Shown: piece after piece, positions 26,332 through 35,551 of the stretch | Numbering within the stretch: position 1 is the stretch's first letter | Layout of the letters: each line of letters starts with the position of its first letter | NCBI GenBank assembly: GCA_002328865.1 | Contig: DCWO01000139.1 | Span: forward strand, 24,752 to 88,751 | Length of the DNA stretch: 64,000 nucleotides | Direction: 5' to 3' | Origin: Dehalococcoidia bacterium UBA2160 | GTDB taxonomy: Bacteria; Chloroflexota; Dehalococcoidia; Lucifugimonadales; UBA1123 | Made by a program: the position numbers and the translations under genes | The notes under the pieces: model-generated | Told to the model about the DNA's origin: nothing | Databases searched by the model: none | The model's input: the letters and a program-made list of their open reading frames with translations, nothing else

Positions 26332-26361
26332 TTGACTCAACATGGGCGTGCAAAATATACT
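26332..26361 (+). promoter_or_regulatory. Candidate promoter for the SDR gene at 26538
   Basis: TTGACT (26332-26337) and TATACT (26356-26361) with an 18-base spacer. It would give a leader of about 170 bases before GTG 26538, long enough to hold regulation, though no known riboswitch is evident. Confidence 0.55.
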
Positions 26362-26537
26362 CTGTGGAAGAGTATTCGATGCTCGTCCTGTCTACATCCG
26401 TCGAACGGTGGGGGAGACCGACATCTCCCGTGGCGAGTTCGTTTACGATTTCGTCACCGCCAAAACAGATCATGCTGATGGGATGCCCCCCACGGGGCCG
26501 GCCGATCTGAACCCGCGTGGTGTAGACCGAGGTTATT

Positions 26538-27356
26538 GTGGTCGATTTCGATGGCAAAGTGGTGATAATTACCGGCGGCGCGCTCGGAATGGGGCGGGCT
26601 GCCGCTCACGAGTTCGCCAAGAGCGGCGCCGCGGTTGTCGTCGCCGATATTGACGACGAAGCCGGTGAGCGCAACGTTCGACGCATGCACGACGAGAGCC
26701 AGAACGGTCTCTTCGTGCGCGCCGACGTCAGCGACGCTTGCGATTGCAGGGGCGTGGTCGAAGCGGCCGTCGCAGCCTTCGGCGGCGTGGACATCCTGTT
26801 CAACAACGCTGGGATCCAGCCGCCCGACTCCTACCTGAACGTTGAAGACACTTCAGAGGAGACATGGGACCGGATCACCGGCGTAAATCTCAAAGCCCAT
26901 TTCTTGATGTCCAAGTACACGATCCCCGAGATGCGAAAACGCGGCGGAGGCGTGATAATCAACAACGCCAGCGTCCAGGGCTTGCAGTCGCAGCCGCTGG
27001 TGCCGGCTTACGCGGCCAGCAAAGGCGGCGTGCTGTCGCTGACTCGCCAGATGGCGCTGGATTACGCTTCCGAAGGCATTCGCGTCGTGGCCATCTGTCC
27101 GGGAACCATCGACACTGAGATGGTGAGGACAGTCGCGGCCCAGGAGGGGGGCGACATCGCCCAAACGCTCGCGCGGTACGGCGCCGGCCATCCGATTGGC
27201 AGGATAGGGCAGGGCGGCGACATTGCGGCGCTCGTGCTGTTTTTGGCCAGCGACGCCGCATCCTTTATGACCGGGACCCACGTGGTCATCGACGGCGGCT
27301 TGATGGCCATGGGAGCATGGGCGGGCGGCGCCGGCGCGGCGACCGAAGACGATTGA
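26538..27356 (+). CDS. Short-chain dehydrogenase/reductase
   Basis: 272 residues of classical SDR type: TGGALGMGRAA for cofactor binding, ADIDDEAG after the second strand (an acidic residue that favours NAD), LFNNAGIQ, and the YxxxK pair in PAYAASKGGVLSLTRQ. The end is GTHVVIDGGLMAMGAW. The substrate is unknown. It starts with GTG and is followed by an SMP-30-type protein 41 bases later; sugar dehydrogenase plus lactonase pairs are common, so a sugar or polyol substrate is plausible (inference). Confidence 0.87.
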   Translation: MVDFDGKVVIITGGALGMGRAAAHEFAKSGAAVVVADIDDEAGERNVRRMHDESQNGLFVRADVSDACDCRGVVEAAVAAFGGVDILFNNAGIQPPDSYLNVEDTSEETWDRITGVNLKAHFLMSKYTIPEMRKRGGGVIINNASVQGLQSQPLVPAYAASKGGVLSLTRQMALDYASEGIRVVAICPGTIDTEMVRTVAAQEGGDIAQTLARYGAGHPIGRIGQGGDIAALVLFLASDAASFMTGTHVVIDGGLMAMGAWAGGAGAATEDD

Positions 27357-27397
27357 TCCGGTGGCCACACTTTTGAATGCTCTTTGGAGACGTGTCC

Positions 27398-28258
27398 ATG
27401 ACAATTTTGACCAACGGGAACGACGTCTCGGTGCTCGTGGACGGGTTGGATCACCCCGAAGGCGTCGCGTGGGGCCAGGATGGATTCGCATACGCGGGCG
27501 GCGAGGCGGGACAGATCTACCGGATCGACATCGAGCTCGGCCAGGCGGTTCAATTCGCTCAAGCGCCCAACGGGTTCATACTCGGCATGGCGATCGATGC
27601 CGACAACAACATTTACGCATGCGACACTGGCAGCCACAGCGTGCTCCGAATAACCCAGGGTGGCGCGGTTTCCACGTACTCCCGAGGCGCGTCCGACGCG
27701 CCTTTCCACTTCCCTAACTATCCGGCATTCGACAGCCAAGGCAACCTGTTCGTCGCGTCGTCTGGCGATTGGAACGCGAGCAACGGTAGAGTTTTCAAGG
27801 TAAGGGCCGGAGGCGAAGCCGAAATTTGGAGCGATGAGTTGGCGGATTTTCCGAACGGCCTTTGCATGGGTCCGGACGAGAACCATCTGTACGTCGCCAT
27901 GAGCTTGAATCCGCCCAGGGTGATTCGGATCAACATCCAAGGCGATGGCGGCCCCGGAGAAATCGAAACTGTAGCCAATCTCCCACAGACAGTCCCGGAC
28001 GGTCTGGCATTCGATACCAACGGGAACTTGTACATCTCTTGCTACCGACCCGATCGGATCTACCGGTTGTCGCCGACCGGGAATCTCGAGGTGTTGGCCG
28101 AAGACTACGAAGGCACCCTGATCGCCGCCCCAACCAACATCGCGTTTTGCGGACCAGATAGAGACATCCTGGTGTCGGCAAACCTGGGACGCTGGCACCT
28201 CACTCGATACGAAGCGGGCGTCAGAGGGATGCGTCTACACCATCCCCGAGTGGGTTGA
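27398..28258 (+). CDS. SMP-30/gluconolactonase-like beta-propeller protein
   Basis: 286 residues from ATG 27398, which has TTTGGAGA at good spacing. It shows the SMP-30/LRE pattern: LDHPEGVAWGQDGFAYAGG with the metal-ligand Glu, LGMAIDADNNIYACDTG, FPNYPAFDSQGNLFVASSG, and PDGLAFDTNGNLYISCYRPD. These six-bladed propellers bind a divalent metal and hydrolyse lactones or esters. It lacks a signal peptide and is probably cytoplasmic. It lies between an SDR gene and a P-loop kinase, all on one strand. Confidence 0.85.
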   Translation: MTILTNGNDVSVLVDGLDHPEGVAWGQDGFAYAGGEAGQIYRIDIELGQAVQFAQAPNGFILGMAIDADNNIYACDTGSHSVLRITQGGAVSTYSRGASDAPFHFPNYPAFDSQGNLFVASSGDWNASNGRVFKVRAGGEAEIWSDELADFPNGLCMGPDENHLYVAMSLNPPRVIRINIQGDGGPGEIETVANLPQTVPDGLAFDTNGNLYISCYRPDRIYRLSPTGNLEVLAEDYEGTLIAAPTNIAFCGPDRDILVSANLGRWHLTRYEAGVRGMRLHHPRVG

Positions 28259-28840
28259 TTGGTTACTCAACAGCCGTGGCCTGTCGTGGTCGTGGTATCC
28301 GGGCCGCCGGCGGCTGGCAAAACAACAGTAGCCCAAGCCATGGGTCAAGCGCTCGGATTTCCCGTGCTATCGAAAGACGACATCAAAGAAACCTTGATGG
28401 ACAACCTTGCGTGGACCGACAGGGCGTCTTCGATGGCCCTCGGCAAAGCCGCCATCGATTTGTTGTTCAGGTGGATCGCGGTCGAGATTGCCGCAAAGCG
28501 CTCTCTGATAGCGGAGATGAATTTTCACGCTCACCTTGACCCTCCGAAGTTCGTTGCCCTCCGCAAACGCATGCCGTGCCGCTTCGTGCAGGTGCATTGC
28601 ACGGCGCCAAAGGACGTTCTGATCGAACGCTATCAAACGCGGGCCGCGTCAGGCGCGAGGCACCCCGGGCACTTCGACGATGCGACCGAAGTTCAAGGTT
28701 CGATCGTGGAGCGCCTCGACCAAGGCGAATGGGCTCCGTTGCAAATTGCCGGGCCGCTCATTCATGGTGACCCAGCCGTCTGGGATTTCGACCGCATCCT
28801 CAGCGAACTCAGAACGGCCATTGACCGTCCGGAGGATTGA
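28259..28840 (+). CDS. P-loop kinase-like ATPase
   Basis: 193 residues. Walker A is VSGPPAAGKTTVAQ near the N-terminus, followed by LGFPVLSKDDIKETLMD as in small-molecule kinases and zeta-toxin-like phosphotransferases. A later HCTAPKDVLIERYQTRA resembles their lid region. It probably phosphorylates a small molecule; the substrate is unknown. The start is TTG directly after the stop of the SMP-30 gene, so translation is coupled. A later start is not supported because the P-loop is near the N-terminus. Confidence 0.78.
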   Translation: MVTQQPWPVVVVVSGPPAAGKTTVAQAMGQALGFPVLSKDDIKETLMDNLAWTDRASSMALGKAAIDLLFRWIAVEIAAKRSLIAEMNFHAHLDPPKFVALRKRMPCRFVQVHCTAPKDVLIERYQTRAASGARHPGHFDDATEVQGSIVERLDQGEWAPLQIAGPLIHGDPAVWDFDRILSELRTAIDRPED

Positions 28841-28874
28841 CGGCGTCTGTACTCGGAACTCCATCGCCGAGTTG

Positions 28875-29930
28875 CTAGCGCGGCGTAACCAGAATCCGAA
28901 AGATGTCTTTGTCAGGCGAGATCATCCGCGGAAAGCCTATCTCGATAACCTGATCCAGTCTTATTACGTCGGACACCAACGGCAAGGTCTTCATCTGGCC
29001 GGCTGCGATCAACCTGACTGCCTCCTCGACATCCTCCTGTCCATACGCCAACGAGCCCGCCATCCGCACCTCGGCGGCTACCAGACTGTTGAAGTCGAAC
29101 CGCGGCGTCGACGTGTAGATTGCCACGAGCAAAACCAGCCCGCCTCGCCGCACCGACCCGACCGCCAACTCCGGTGTTGTGGCGGCGCCCGCCGCGTCGA
29201 TGACGATATCGGGGCCGATGCCTTCGGTCAGTTCGGCAAGCGTGTCTCGCGCGTCTTGGGCATCGGGGTTGACGACCGCGTCAGCTCCGAGCTCCGCCGC
29301 AAGATCAAGGCTCATCTGTCGTGTATCGACCGCGAAGACCTCGGCCCCTTGGGCTTTCAGCGCTTGCAGGGCCAACAGGCCGACTGTCCCAGCGCCTATG
29401 ACCGCGACTCGATCGCCAGCGCTGGCGGCGGAGCGCCGAACCGCGTGGACGGCAACCGACGCGGGCTCAACCAAGGCCGCTTCCTTGCTCGATACATTGG
29501 CTGGAAGGACCACGGTTTGCTCCGCAGGCCACACCACGCTGTCGGCCAAACCGCCGTCGATGGCGAATCCGATCGCGGCCATCGACGGGCACTGAGAGGT
29601 CTCGCCCAGCCGGCACCACCTGCAAGTACGGCAAGTCAGAACGCCATTCAAAACGACACGATCTCCCACCTTCGGGTCGGTCACTCCGTGTCCCAACTCA
29701 GCCACCGTCGCTACGACCTCGTGACCGGTTGTCAGCGGCATCTTCCGGCCGGTAACCGGATTCGGCGAGTCGCTGGATATGAACACGGGGCCGTAGAGGT
29801 ACTCTTCGATGTCGGTGGCGCAGATGCCGCAGTATTCGATGTCGAGCTTTACCTGCCCGGGTCCAGGCTTCGGTTCAGGGACGGTCTCGAGCCGGAGGTC
29901 TTTGTTTCCGTGATACACCAAGGCTTTCAT
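28875..29930 (-). CDS. Zinc-dependent medium-chain alcohol dehydrogenase
   Basis: 351 residues. Catalytic zinc ligands are Cys37 (CGICATD), His70 and Glu71 (TGHE). The structural zinc lobe has four cysteines at 100, 103, 106 and 114 (CRTCRWCRLGETSQC). The NAD-binding GAGTVGLLALQ motif follows. The family includes threonine, sorbitol and butanediol dehydrogenases, and I cannot choose between them. It converges on the SDR/SMP-30/kinase genes and may act on related sugars or polyols (inference). Confidence 0.92.
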   Translation of the reverse strand: MKALVYHGNKDLRLETVPEPKPGPGQVKLDIEYCGICATDIEEYLYGPVFISSDSPNPVTGRKMPLTTGHEVVATVAELGHGVTDPKVGDRVVLNGVLTCRTCRWCRLGETSQCPSMAAIGFAIDGGLADSVVWPAEQTVVLPANVSSKEAALVEPASVAVHAVRRSAASAGDRVAVIGAGTVGLLALQALKAQGAEVFAVDTRQMSLDLAAELGADAVVNPDAQDARDTLAELTEGIGPDIVIDAAGAATTPELAVGSVRRGGLVLLVAIYTSTPRFDFNSLVAAEVRMAGSLAYGQEDVEEAVRLIAAGQMKTLPLVSDVIRLDQVIEIGFPRMISPDKDIFRILVTPR

Positions 29931-30308
29931 TTTCGCCCTCCTGCCGAAGTGATGCTGCTGCGCCGAGTGTATGGAGCGCCGCCAAGGCCTGTCAATGTGA
30001 CCCGCGCCGATACGATGTCCGGGAGGCCGGGCGATGGTCGAGTTTCTATGCTGGGTCTAAATTCGCCTACGAACCGTTCCAACGCGTCGTGTGTCCACTC
30101 GCCGCAAGTCAGAGTCACGGTCGGAAATCGAAAACCCGCTGTCTGCTAGGGTTGCGTTTTGAGACGAGAGGGGATATATTTGGCGTGCGAATTCGCCCAG
30201 GGCGTTTGCGTGTGTCGTTTGCCGTATGTCCAGGCACGAATCACATGCATCGTGTGGGCGCCGCCGAGTTGATCGCATGTCGAATCATGCGGAAGGAGAA
30301 AAGCGTCG
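29931..30308. other. Intergenic region between divergent genes, 378 bases
   Basis: It separates the alcohol dehydrogenase (left) from the transporter ATPases (right). A promoter candidate reading right is annotated at 30152-30180. No gene or strong hairpin is seen. Confidence 0.4.
30152..30180 (+). promoter_or_regulatory. Candidate promoter for the transporter ATPase genes
   Basis: TTGCGT (30152-30157) and TATATT (30175-30180) with a 17-base spacer. It gives a leader of about 120 bases before ATG 30309. Confidence 0.5.
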
Positions 30309-31316
30309 ATGTTAGATTCGGATCGCATCGGGGAAGTTGTCCTCGACGTAAAAGATCTTCGCACCTACTTTGTCACGAGGTGGGGCGTCGTAAAAGCAGT
30401 TGACGGCGTGAGCTTCCAAGTTCGACGCGGCGAAACGCTAGGCGTTGTTGGCGAATCGGGATGTGGCAAGTCGGTCACCTCGCTTTCCATTATGCGGCTG
30501 GTTCCTTCTCCTCCAGGCCATATTGTGGGTGGGCAGGTGCTTTTGGAAGGCGACGACATCCTTGAGCTCGACGACGGCGAAATGGAAGAAATCAGGGGCA
30601 GTCGCATCGGCATGGTGCTTCAGGACCCGATGACCGCTCTCAACCCGGTGTTCGACATTGAAGACCAGGTCGGAGAGGCGCTCAAGATTCACAAAAACAT
30701 GTCTGGCGAAGGATTGAAGGCCAACGTCATCGAAATGCTTCGTAAAGTCCGAATTCCGGCGCCCGAGGTGCGGATCAAGGACTTTCCTCACCAGCTCTCG
30801 GGCGGCATGAGACAGCGCGTGGTCGGCGCCATCGGCATCTCCTGCGACCCCGCGGTGCTTATCGCCGACGAGCCCACCACTTCGCTCGACGCCACGATTC
30901 AAGCTCAGTATTTGCGTCTCCTCCGGGAGCTCCAGGAACAGACCGGCGTTGGCATCATTTTCATAACGCACGACTTCGGCATCGTCGCCAAGATGTGCGA
31001 CCGGGTTGCGGTCATGTACGCCGGAAAGATCGTCGAGCAGGGAGACGTTCGGCAGATATTCAACAAACCGGCTCATCCATACACCGAGGCGCTGATTCAA
31101 TCAGTGCCGAAAATGGAAGAGAAAGCAGAGCGGTTGTATTCGATTCCCGGACAACCGCCCGCGTTGTGGGCTTTGGACCAGAGTTGCGCCTTCGCCGACC
31201 GTTGTCGGTACGCGTTCGACCGGTGCACCGCCGAGTATCCGGATATGTTCGAGCTCGAACATGGGCAGCTTGCTGCCTGTTGGCTCAGAGAAAAAGACAA
31301 AGTGGCCACTGCCTGA
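30309..31316 (+). CDS. Peptide/nickel-type ABC transporter ATP-binding protein (DppD/OppD)
   Basis: 335 residues. Walker A GESGCGKSVTSLS, signature LSGGMRQRVV, Walker B VLIADEPTTSLD and H-loop ITHDFG are intact. The C-terminal oligopeptide-transporter extension has the Cys-rich CAFADRCRYAFDRC segment. It powers uptake of oligopeptides or similar solutes as a heterodimer with the next gene. The ATG is preceded by AAGGAGAA. Permeases and binding protein are probably the minus-strand set at 33277-37523. Confidence 0.94.
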   Translation: MLDSDRIGEVVLDVKDLRTYFVTRWGVVKAVDGVSFQVRRGETLGVVGESGCGKSVTSLSIMRLVPSPPGHIVGGQVLLEGDDILELDDGEMEEIRGSRIGMVLQDPMTALNPVFDIEDQVGEALKIHKNMSGEGLKANVIEMLRKVRIPAPEVRIKDFPHQLSGGMRQRVVGAIGISCDPAVLIADEPTTSLDATIQAQYLRLLRELQEQTGVGIIFITHDFGIVAKMCDRVAVMYAGKIVEQGDVRQIFNKPAHPYTEALIQSVPKMEEKAERLYSIPGQPPALWALDQSCAFADRCRYAFDRCTAEYPDMFELEHGQLAACWLREKDKVATA

Positions 31317-31343
31317 GCGGCTTACTCTGGAATGAGGTGATTG

Positions 31344-32318
31344 ATGACTAGTAGCGATGGGACGCTTCTAAGCGTTCGGGGTCTTAAGAAGCACTTCCCC
31401 GTCGGGACGGGCTTCCTCACCAGGAACAAGTCCATGCTCAAAGCTGTGGACGGTGTTGACTTCGATATCGAGCCGGGCAAGACCTACGGTCTGGTCGGTG
31501 AATCGGGTTGCGGCAAAACGACCACGGCGAAAATGATCCTGCTTCTGGAGGAGCCGACGGACGGTACGTTCTCGTTCGAGGGCAACGACGCTTTGACGAT
31601 GGACAGAGATGGCCGAAAGAACTACAAGTCCAAAGTACAAGCCGTTTTCCAGGATCCTTGGGCGTCACTCAATCCCAGAATGCGCGTCGGCGGCATTATC
31701 GGGGAGCCGCTCGAAGTCAACAGCACCCTGACGAAACAGGAGATCAAGACCAGAGTCGGCGGCCTTCTTGAAGAAGTGGGTTTGGCGGCCTATCAGTCGA
31801 ACCTGTTTCCCCACGAATTCAGCGGCGGCCAGCGCCAGCGCATTGGCGTCGCACGCTCCCTGGCGCTCAACCCGAGCCTGATCGTGCTCGACGAGCCCGT
31901 GTCCGCCCTGGACGTCTCCATTCGAGCCCAGATCATGAACCTGCTCGAAGACCTTCAAGACGAGCACAACCTGACCTACCTGTTGATCGCACACCACCTC
32001 GCAACAGTTCGCTACATGTGTGACAAAGTGGGAGTCATGTACCTGGGCCGGCTTGTCGAGGAAGCCGATACGGAAGAGCTTTTCGATAATCCTCTCCACC
32101 CGTACACACGGGCGTTGATGTCCGCTGCCTTGCCGTCGCACCCGGATATCGAGAGGGAGGAAATCATTCTGACCGGAGAGGTTCCTTCTCCTGTCAACCC
32201 GCCCGAGGGTTGCCACTTCCATCCACGGTGCCCGTCTCGGTTCGAGCCATGCGCCGATGCGGAACCGGTCGAAATCGAGCCGACGCCGGGCCATCGGGTC
32301 GTGTGCCACCTGTACTAG
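31344..32318 (+). CDS. Peptide/nickel-type ABC transporter ATP-binding protein (DppF/OppF)
   Basis: 324 residues from ATG 31344 behind GAGG; the TTG three bases earlier is less likely. Walker [13 protein letters not shown], signature [15 protein letters not shown], Walker [13 protein letters not shown] and H-loop [11 protein letters not shown] are present. The C-terminus has the [14 protein letters not shown] cysteine segment of the family. It lies 27 bases downstream of the DppD-like gene and would form the ATPase dimer with it. A strong hairpin follows the gene. Confidence 0.94.
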   Translation: MTSSDGTLLSVRGLKKHFPVGTGFLTRNKSMLKAVDGVDFDIEPGKTYGLVGESGCGKTTTAKMILLLEEPTDGTFSFEGNDALTMDRDGRKNYKSKVQAVFQDPWASLNPRMRVGGIIGEPLEVNSTLTKQEIKTRVGGLLEEVGLAAYQSNLFPHEFSGGQRQRIGVARSLALNPSLIVLDEPVSALDVSIRAQIMNLLEDLQDEHNLTYLLIAHHLATVRYMCDKVGVMYLGRLVEEADTEELFDNPLHPYTRALMSAALPSHPDIEREEIILTGEVPSPVNPPEGCHFHPRCPSRFEPCADAEPVEIEPTPGHRVVCHLY

Positions 32319-32377
32319 CGATTTCTTGAGATCGGGCAGAAGCGAAACGACGCTCTCTGCGAAATACAAGCAAAAGA

Positions 32378-32411
32378 AACGCCGCCGTGGACGAAACGTC
32401 CCGGCGGCGTT
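32378..32411 (+). terminator. Long GC-rich hairpin after the ATPase genes
   Basis: Outer stem AACGCCGCCG (32378-32387) with CGGCGGCGTT (32402-32411), and an inner stem GGACG/CGTCC around AAA. TGTCGTTGTT follows. It probably ends the ATPase operon. Confidence 0.75.
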
Positions 32412-32498
32412 GTCGTTGTTGATGATCTATGGACGGGAGGTACGGGCGCGGTTGTCTCGATTCGGTTTACCAGATGTCACGCGTTGATCGACACAAAG

Positions 32499-32534
32499 AG
32501 AAAGGCAGGGCGTGCGTTCACTCCCTGCCTTTCT
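32499..32534. terminator. 12-bp inverted repeat ending the leftward transporter operon
   Basis: AGAAAGGCAGGG (32499-32510) pairs perfectly with CCCTGCCTTTCT (32523-32534) around a 12-base loop. Read leftward it is followed by CTTTGTGT, so it fits the end of the minus-strand lipoprotein and permease operon. Confidence 0.7.
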
Positions 32535-32604
32535 GGCCAACTGTATACTCGAGTCGGGACATCTCAGCCGCGAGGGCCCGGCGAGGTGAACTGCGCTTTT
32601 CGTA

Positions 32605-33138
32605 TCACGCCGGATTTACAGTGAACACGCCCACCTTGTCATCGTTGCATAGTATGTCGAAGGCGCCGGAGTTGCCCGGGTTGAAATCGTAAAACACCCT
32701 GGCCCCCGATTCGAACTCTAGGTCGACCGAGGTTGCAGTGGCGACGAATGCACCTCCGGCATTATTGATCTCAAGCCCGGATATTACATAGTGGACTTCC
32801 TCCTGTTCGCCAACCACTTCCAGCGAACCAGTAGAGCCCTGGGCGAGTTCTGTAGGGAGCTGAATGGCTATGCGGACGCGTTGCCCCATTGTGACGGTGA
32901 TGTCGCCTGGATCGGCAGTGCATCCGGCATCTGATGTCGCCAGGTCTACCCGAAACTGCTCGAATGCAGTGACGGGCGAGCGATGAAATTCGGTGGATTC
33001 ACCTTCAGGCCTCGCCGATCCTCGATCACCCGATTTCACCCCACATCCCATCGCGGCCAGAACCAGTATGGCGATCGCGACTGGGATGAACCGCACGATA
33101 GTCGCGACTGCTCGCGATGAGGTCGCTGGTGTATTCAT
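32605..33138 (-). CDS. Putative lipoprotein with cupredoxin-like C-terminus
   Basis: 177 residues from ATG 33138. A hydrophobic signal ends at AAMGC (Cys about 32), compatible with lipidation. The mature part is beta-rich. Its end, FDILCNDDKVGVFTVNP, is laid out like the closing loop of a cupredoxin (Cys, short loop, G-x-F-x-V), but the histidine and methionine copper ligands are not where they should be. Copper binding is therefore doubtful. It is downstream of the dppC-like permease on the same strand and just upstream of a terminator, so it may belong to the transporter operon. Confidence 0.65.
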   Translation of the reverse strand: MNTPATSSRAVATIVRFIPVAIAILVLAAMGCGVKSGDRGSARPEGESTEFHRSPVTAFEQFRVDLATSDAGCTADPGDITVTMGQRVRIAIQLPTELAQGSTGSLEVVGEQEEVHYVISGLEINNAGGAFVATATSVDLEFESGARVFYDFNPGNSGAFDILCNDDKVGVFTVNPA

Positions 33139-33276
33139 GTCAATCAACCTCGCAATGTGAGGACCACATCGTGTGACGACGGCGCGGATACGGCGCCGTG
33201 CCCCGCAGTCGGCGCGTTGCCTGGGCGCGTGCACACTTCCGACGCGGTCGGCCGCCGATGCGATAATCCCTGCCGA

Positions 33277-34356
33277 TCAGTTCAGTTGTCTCAATCGCGG
33301 ATCGAGCCGGTCCCTCAACCAGTCACCCGTAAAGTTCAGGGACATCACCACCAGGAATATGCAGACGCCCGGGAAGAATGCGATCCACCACGCGTCGTTG
33401 ATGAACGGCCGTCCGTCGTTTACCATCGCGCCCCATGCTGGGGTGGGCGGCGGTATGCCGGCGCCCAGGAAACTCAGAATCGCCTCAGTGAGGATGAGCT
33501 GCCCGACCCGAAGCGTGGCGATGACGATCACTGTGTTTATGGTGCCCGGCAGAATGTGCCAGATTAGAATTCGGAACGTGGAGGCCCCGGCCACTCTGGC
33601 GAGAGCGACATAGTCGCGCTCCTTGAGAGTCAGTGTCTCACCCCGGACATTGCGGACGAACGGGGTCCAAGACAGCAACGCCAACAAGATCAGTAGGATG
33701 GTCATCGTCTGACCGAGGGCGATCACCACCACGATGGCGACCAAAATGAACGGGAGCCCAAGCCATACGTCGGTGATGCGCATGATGATCTCGTCGAGCC
33801 AGCCGCCGAAATAGCCAGCGACCAATCCCATGCTCACGCCGACCAACAGGCCGCTGGTCAGCGATATGGCGGTCACGGTGAGCGACACCTGGGCGCCTTT
33901 TATTATGCGGCTCAACAGATCCCGCCCGATGTTGTCTCCACCCAGAATATGATCCCACGAGGGAAAATGGACCTTGGGTTTCAGGTCTATTGCCAAGAAC
34001 GCCTCTTCGACCGCTTCCTGGGTGTCGAGGCCGGTGGGGTCGAGTCCGTACTTGATCGCCGCTTCCTCGATCCCCAGGTTGAGTGGATCAGGGAAAGCGA
34101 GTGGGTCGGACGCGTCCTTGACGTTCAGGACGACGGGATCGTACCAGACAGGGGGGATGTTCCGGTTGTCGGGGATGGCTACGAACGGGCTATGTGGCGC
34201 CAGTAAGTCCGCGAATATGCCGGTGAAGACCAACAAGCCGAGAACCAATACAGGAATGATGGGCCATCGCCTGAGGACAAACCATATCTGCCCAACGGTG
34301 CCTCTTTCGGCGCCGATGTTTCGAGCCAGGTCAGCGGTGATATCTGCTTGAGCCAT
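33277..34356 (-). CDS. ABC transporter permease (DppC/OppC family)
   Basis: 359 residues from ATG 34356, 13 bases after the end of the DppB-like gene. It has an N-terminal membrane segment (IIPVLVLGLLVFTGIFADLL), a long outside loop of about 100 residues, and then the permease core with the EAA-type loop ALARVAGASTFRILIWHILPG. It forms the channel together with the DppB-like protein. The long loop is common in this subfamily. Confidence 0.92.
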   Translation of the reverse strand: MAQADITADLARNIGAERGTVGQIWFVLRRWPIIPVLVLGLLVFTGIFADLLAPHSPFVAIPDNRNIPPVWYDPVVLNVKDASDPLAFPDPLNLGIEEAAIKYGLDPTGLDTQEAVEEAFLAIDLKPKVHFPSWDHILGGDNIGRDLLSRIIKGAQVSLTVTAISLTSGLLVGVSMGLVAGYFGGWLDEIIMRITDVWLGLPFILVAIVVVIALGQTMTILLILLALLSWTPFVRNVRGETLTLKERDYVALARVAGASTFRILIWHILPGTINTVIVIATLRVGQLILTEAILSFLGAGIPPPTPAWGAMVNDGRPFINDAWWIAFFPGVCIFLVVMSLNFTGDWLRDRLDPRLRQLN

Positions 34357-34369
34357 TGATTTATGCCAC

Positions 34370-35308
34370 CTACGCGTACCGGATTCGCGGGTCAATATAG
34401 GCGTACAAGACATCGGTCACGAAGTTGAAAAATACATACATGGCCGTGAACACCAACACGGTTCCCACCATGATAGGGAAGTCGTTGTTGTTAATAGCAT
34501 CGAACGCCAGCCTGCCGAGCCCTGGGATTGAGAAGATCGTTTCGGTCACGACCGCGCCCGTGATGAAGCCGGTCAGCAACAAGCTCGAAAACGTAAGCGG
34601 GGCGATGAGGCCGTTCCGGAAGCCATGCTTCCATATCACCGCGTTGTTGGAGACCCCTTTGGCCCGTGCCAGCTTGATGAACTCGGAATCGAGTATCTCC
34701 AGCATGGAGGAGCGCACGAGACGCAGGTACGTTGCGGCCGCAATCCACCCAAGGGTGACGGTTGGCATGACGTAGTGCTTCCATGAGAACGATCCTTCGC
34801 CAAGGGTGCCTGTCGGCAGCCACCGAAGCTGGACTGAGAATATCAGGATCAACATGATGCCCACCCAAAACACGGGCAGAGCTTGGCCGAAGAGGGCGAA
34901 CGCTCTCGCCAGGTAATCCCAGACAGTGCCGCGTTTGACGGCGGACAGCACGCCCAGCGGGATCCCGATGACCGTGGCGAATACGTAAGACAAGAAGCCC
35001 ACCTTGAGCGTGGGCGGAAGGCGCTTCTTGATCTTGCTCAATACATCTTTGCGGTCCAGCAGACTGTCCTGCCAGTCTCCCTTCACGATGCGGCCAAGCC
35101 AGACCGCGTATTGCCAGATGATCGGTTTGTCGAGGCCCAGCTCCACGCCCAGAGCGTCCCAGCGCTCTTGCGTTATGCCGTATCCGCCCTCTTGCGCATA
35201 CAAGAACCTGGGGTCGCCCGCTATTCTGGACAGGAAGAAAGTGATCAACGTGGCCCCGATGAGTGCGGAGATCGCGAAGAAAAATCTTCTGATCAAGAAC
35301 TGCCGCAT
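34370..35308 (-). CDS. ABC transporter permease (DppB/OppB family)
   Basis: 312 residues from ATG 35308; GGAGG lies 11 bases upstream, a slightly long spacing. It shows the family opening RQFLIRRFFFAISALIGATLITFFLSR, six predicted membrane helices and the EAA loop KLARAKGVSNNAVIWKHGFRNG. It pairs with the DppC-like permease to form the transmembrane channel. It lies about 300 bases downstream of the binding-protein gene, with a hairpin between. Confidence 0.92.
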   Translation of the reverse strand: MRQFLIRRFFFAISALIGATLITFFLSRIAGDPRFLYAQEGGYGITQERWDALGVELGLDKPIIWQYAVWLGRIVKGDWQDSLLDRKDVLSKIKKRLPPTLKVGFLSYVFATVIGIPLGVLSAVKRGTVWDYLARAFALFGQALPVFWVGIMLILIFSVQLRWLPTGTLGEGSFSWKHYVMPTVTLGWIAAATYLRLVRSSMLEILDSEFIKLARAKGVSNNAVIWKHGFRNGLIAPLTFSSLLLTGFITGAVVTETIFSIPGLGRLAFDAINNNDFPIMVGTVLVFTAMYVFFNFVTDVLYAYIDPRIRYA

Positions 35309-35551
35309 GACCTTATGTGCCTCCAAATAAAATCGGGCCGAGTCGGTCGCGCACTTCTGGCGCCGCGAAACCGGAGGTTAACGCGCGAATTACGTGCTGA
35401 ACATGGAAGTTCGTCTACACGAACCATCTGTCGTTCACGTTCTGGTCGAAAAGATCGCAAATCAGATGTTGACGATACTACACCCTGAGGCAACGCGCAA
35501 CATCGAGCGAAACAATGGCCGACGATTCCATGTCGCGTTTGTGTCACACGA

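Larger units (their letters stand above)
26015..26537. other. AT-richer intergenic region, 523 bases
   Basis: No convincing gene. It is more AT-rich than its surroundings and holds promoter-like sequences in both directions: TTGACT-N18-TATACT reading right (26332-26361), and TTGACA with a weak -10 reading left (26236-26208). A leftward frame at 26219-26557 runs through both promoter candidates and has no family resemblance, so I do not call it. Confidence 0.5.

Noticed and set aside
26219..26557. Leftward frame of 112 codons in the AT-rich intergenic region
   Set aside because: It runs through both promoter candidates and into the start of the SDR gene, with no ribosome site or recognisable motif.
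27062..28198. Long minus-strand frame opposite the SMP-30 gene
   Set aside because: Shadow of a well-supported gene on the plus strand.
28680..30149. Long plus-strand frame opposite the alcohol dehydrogenase
   Set aside because: It mirrors the codons of the zinc dehydrogenase on the minus strand, which has all zinc ligands and motifs; the opposite frame has no family resemblance.
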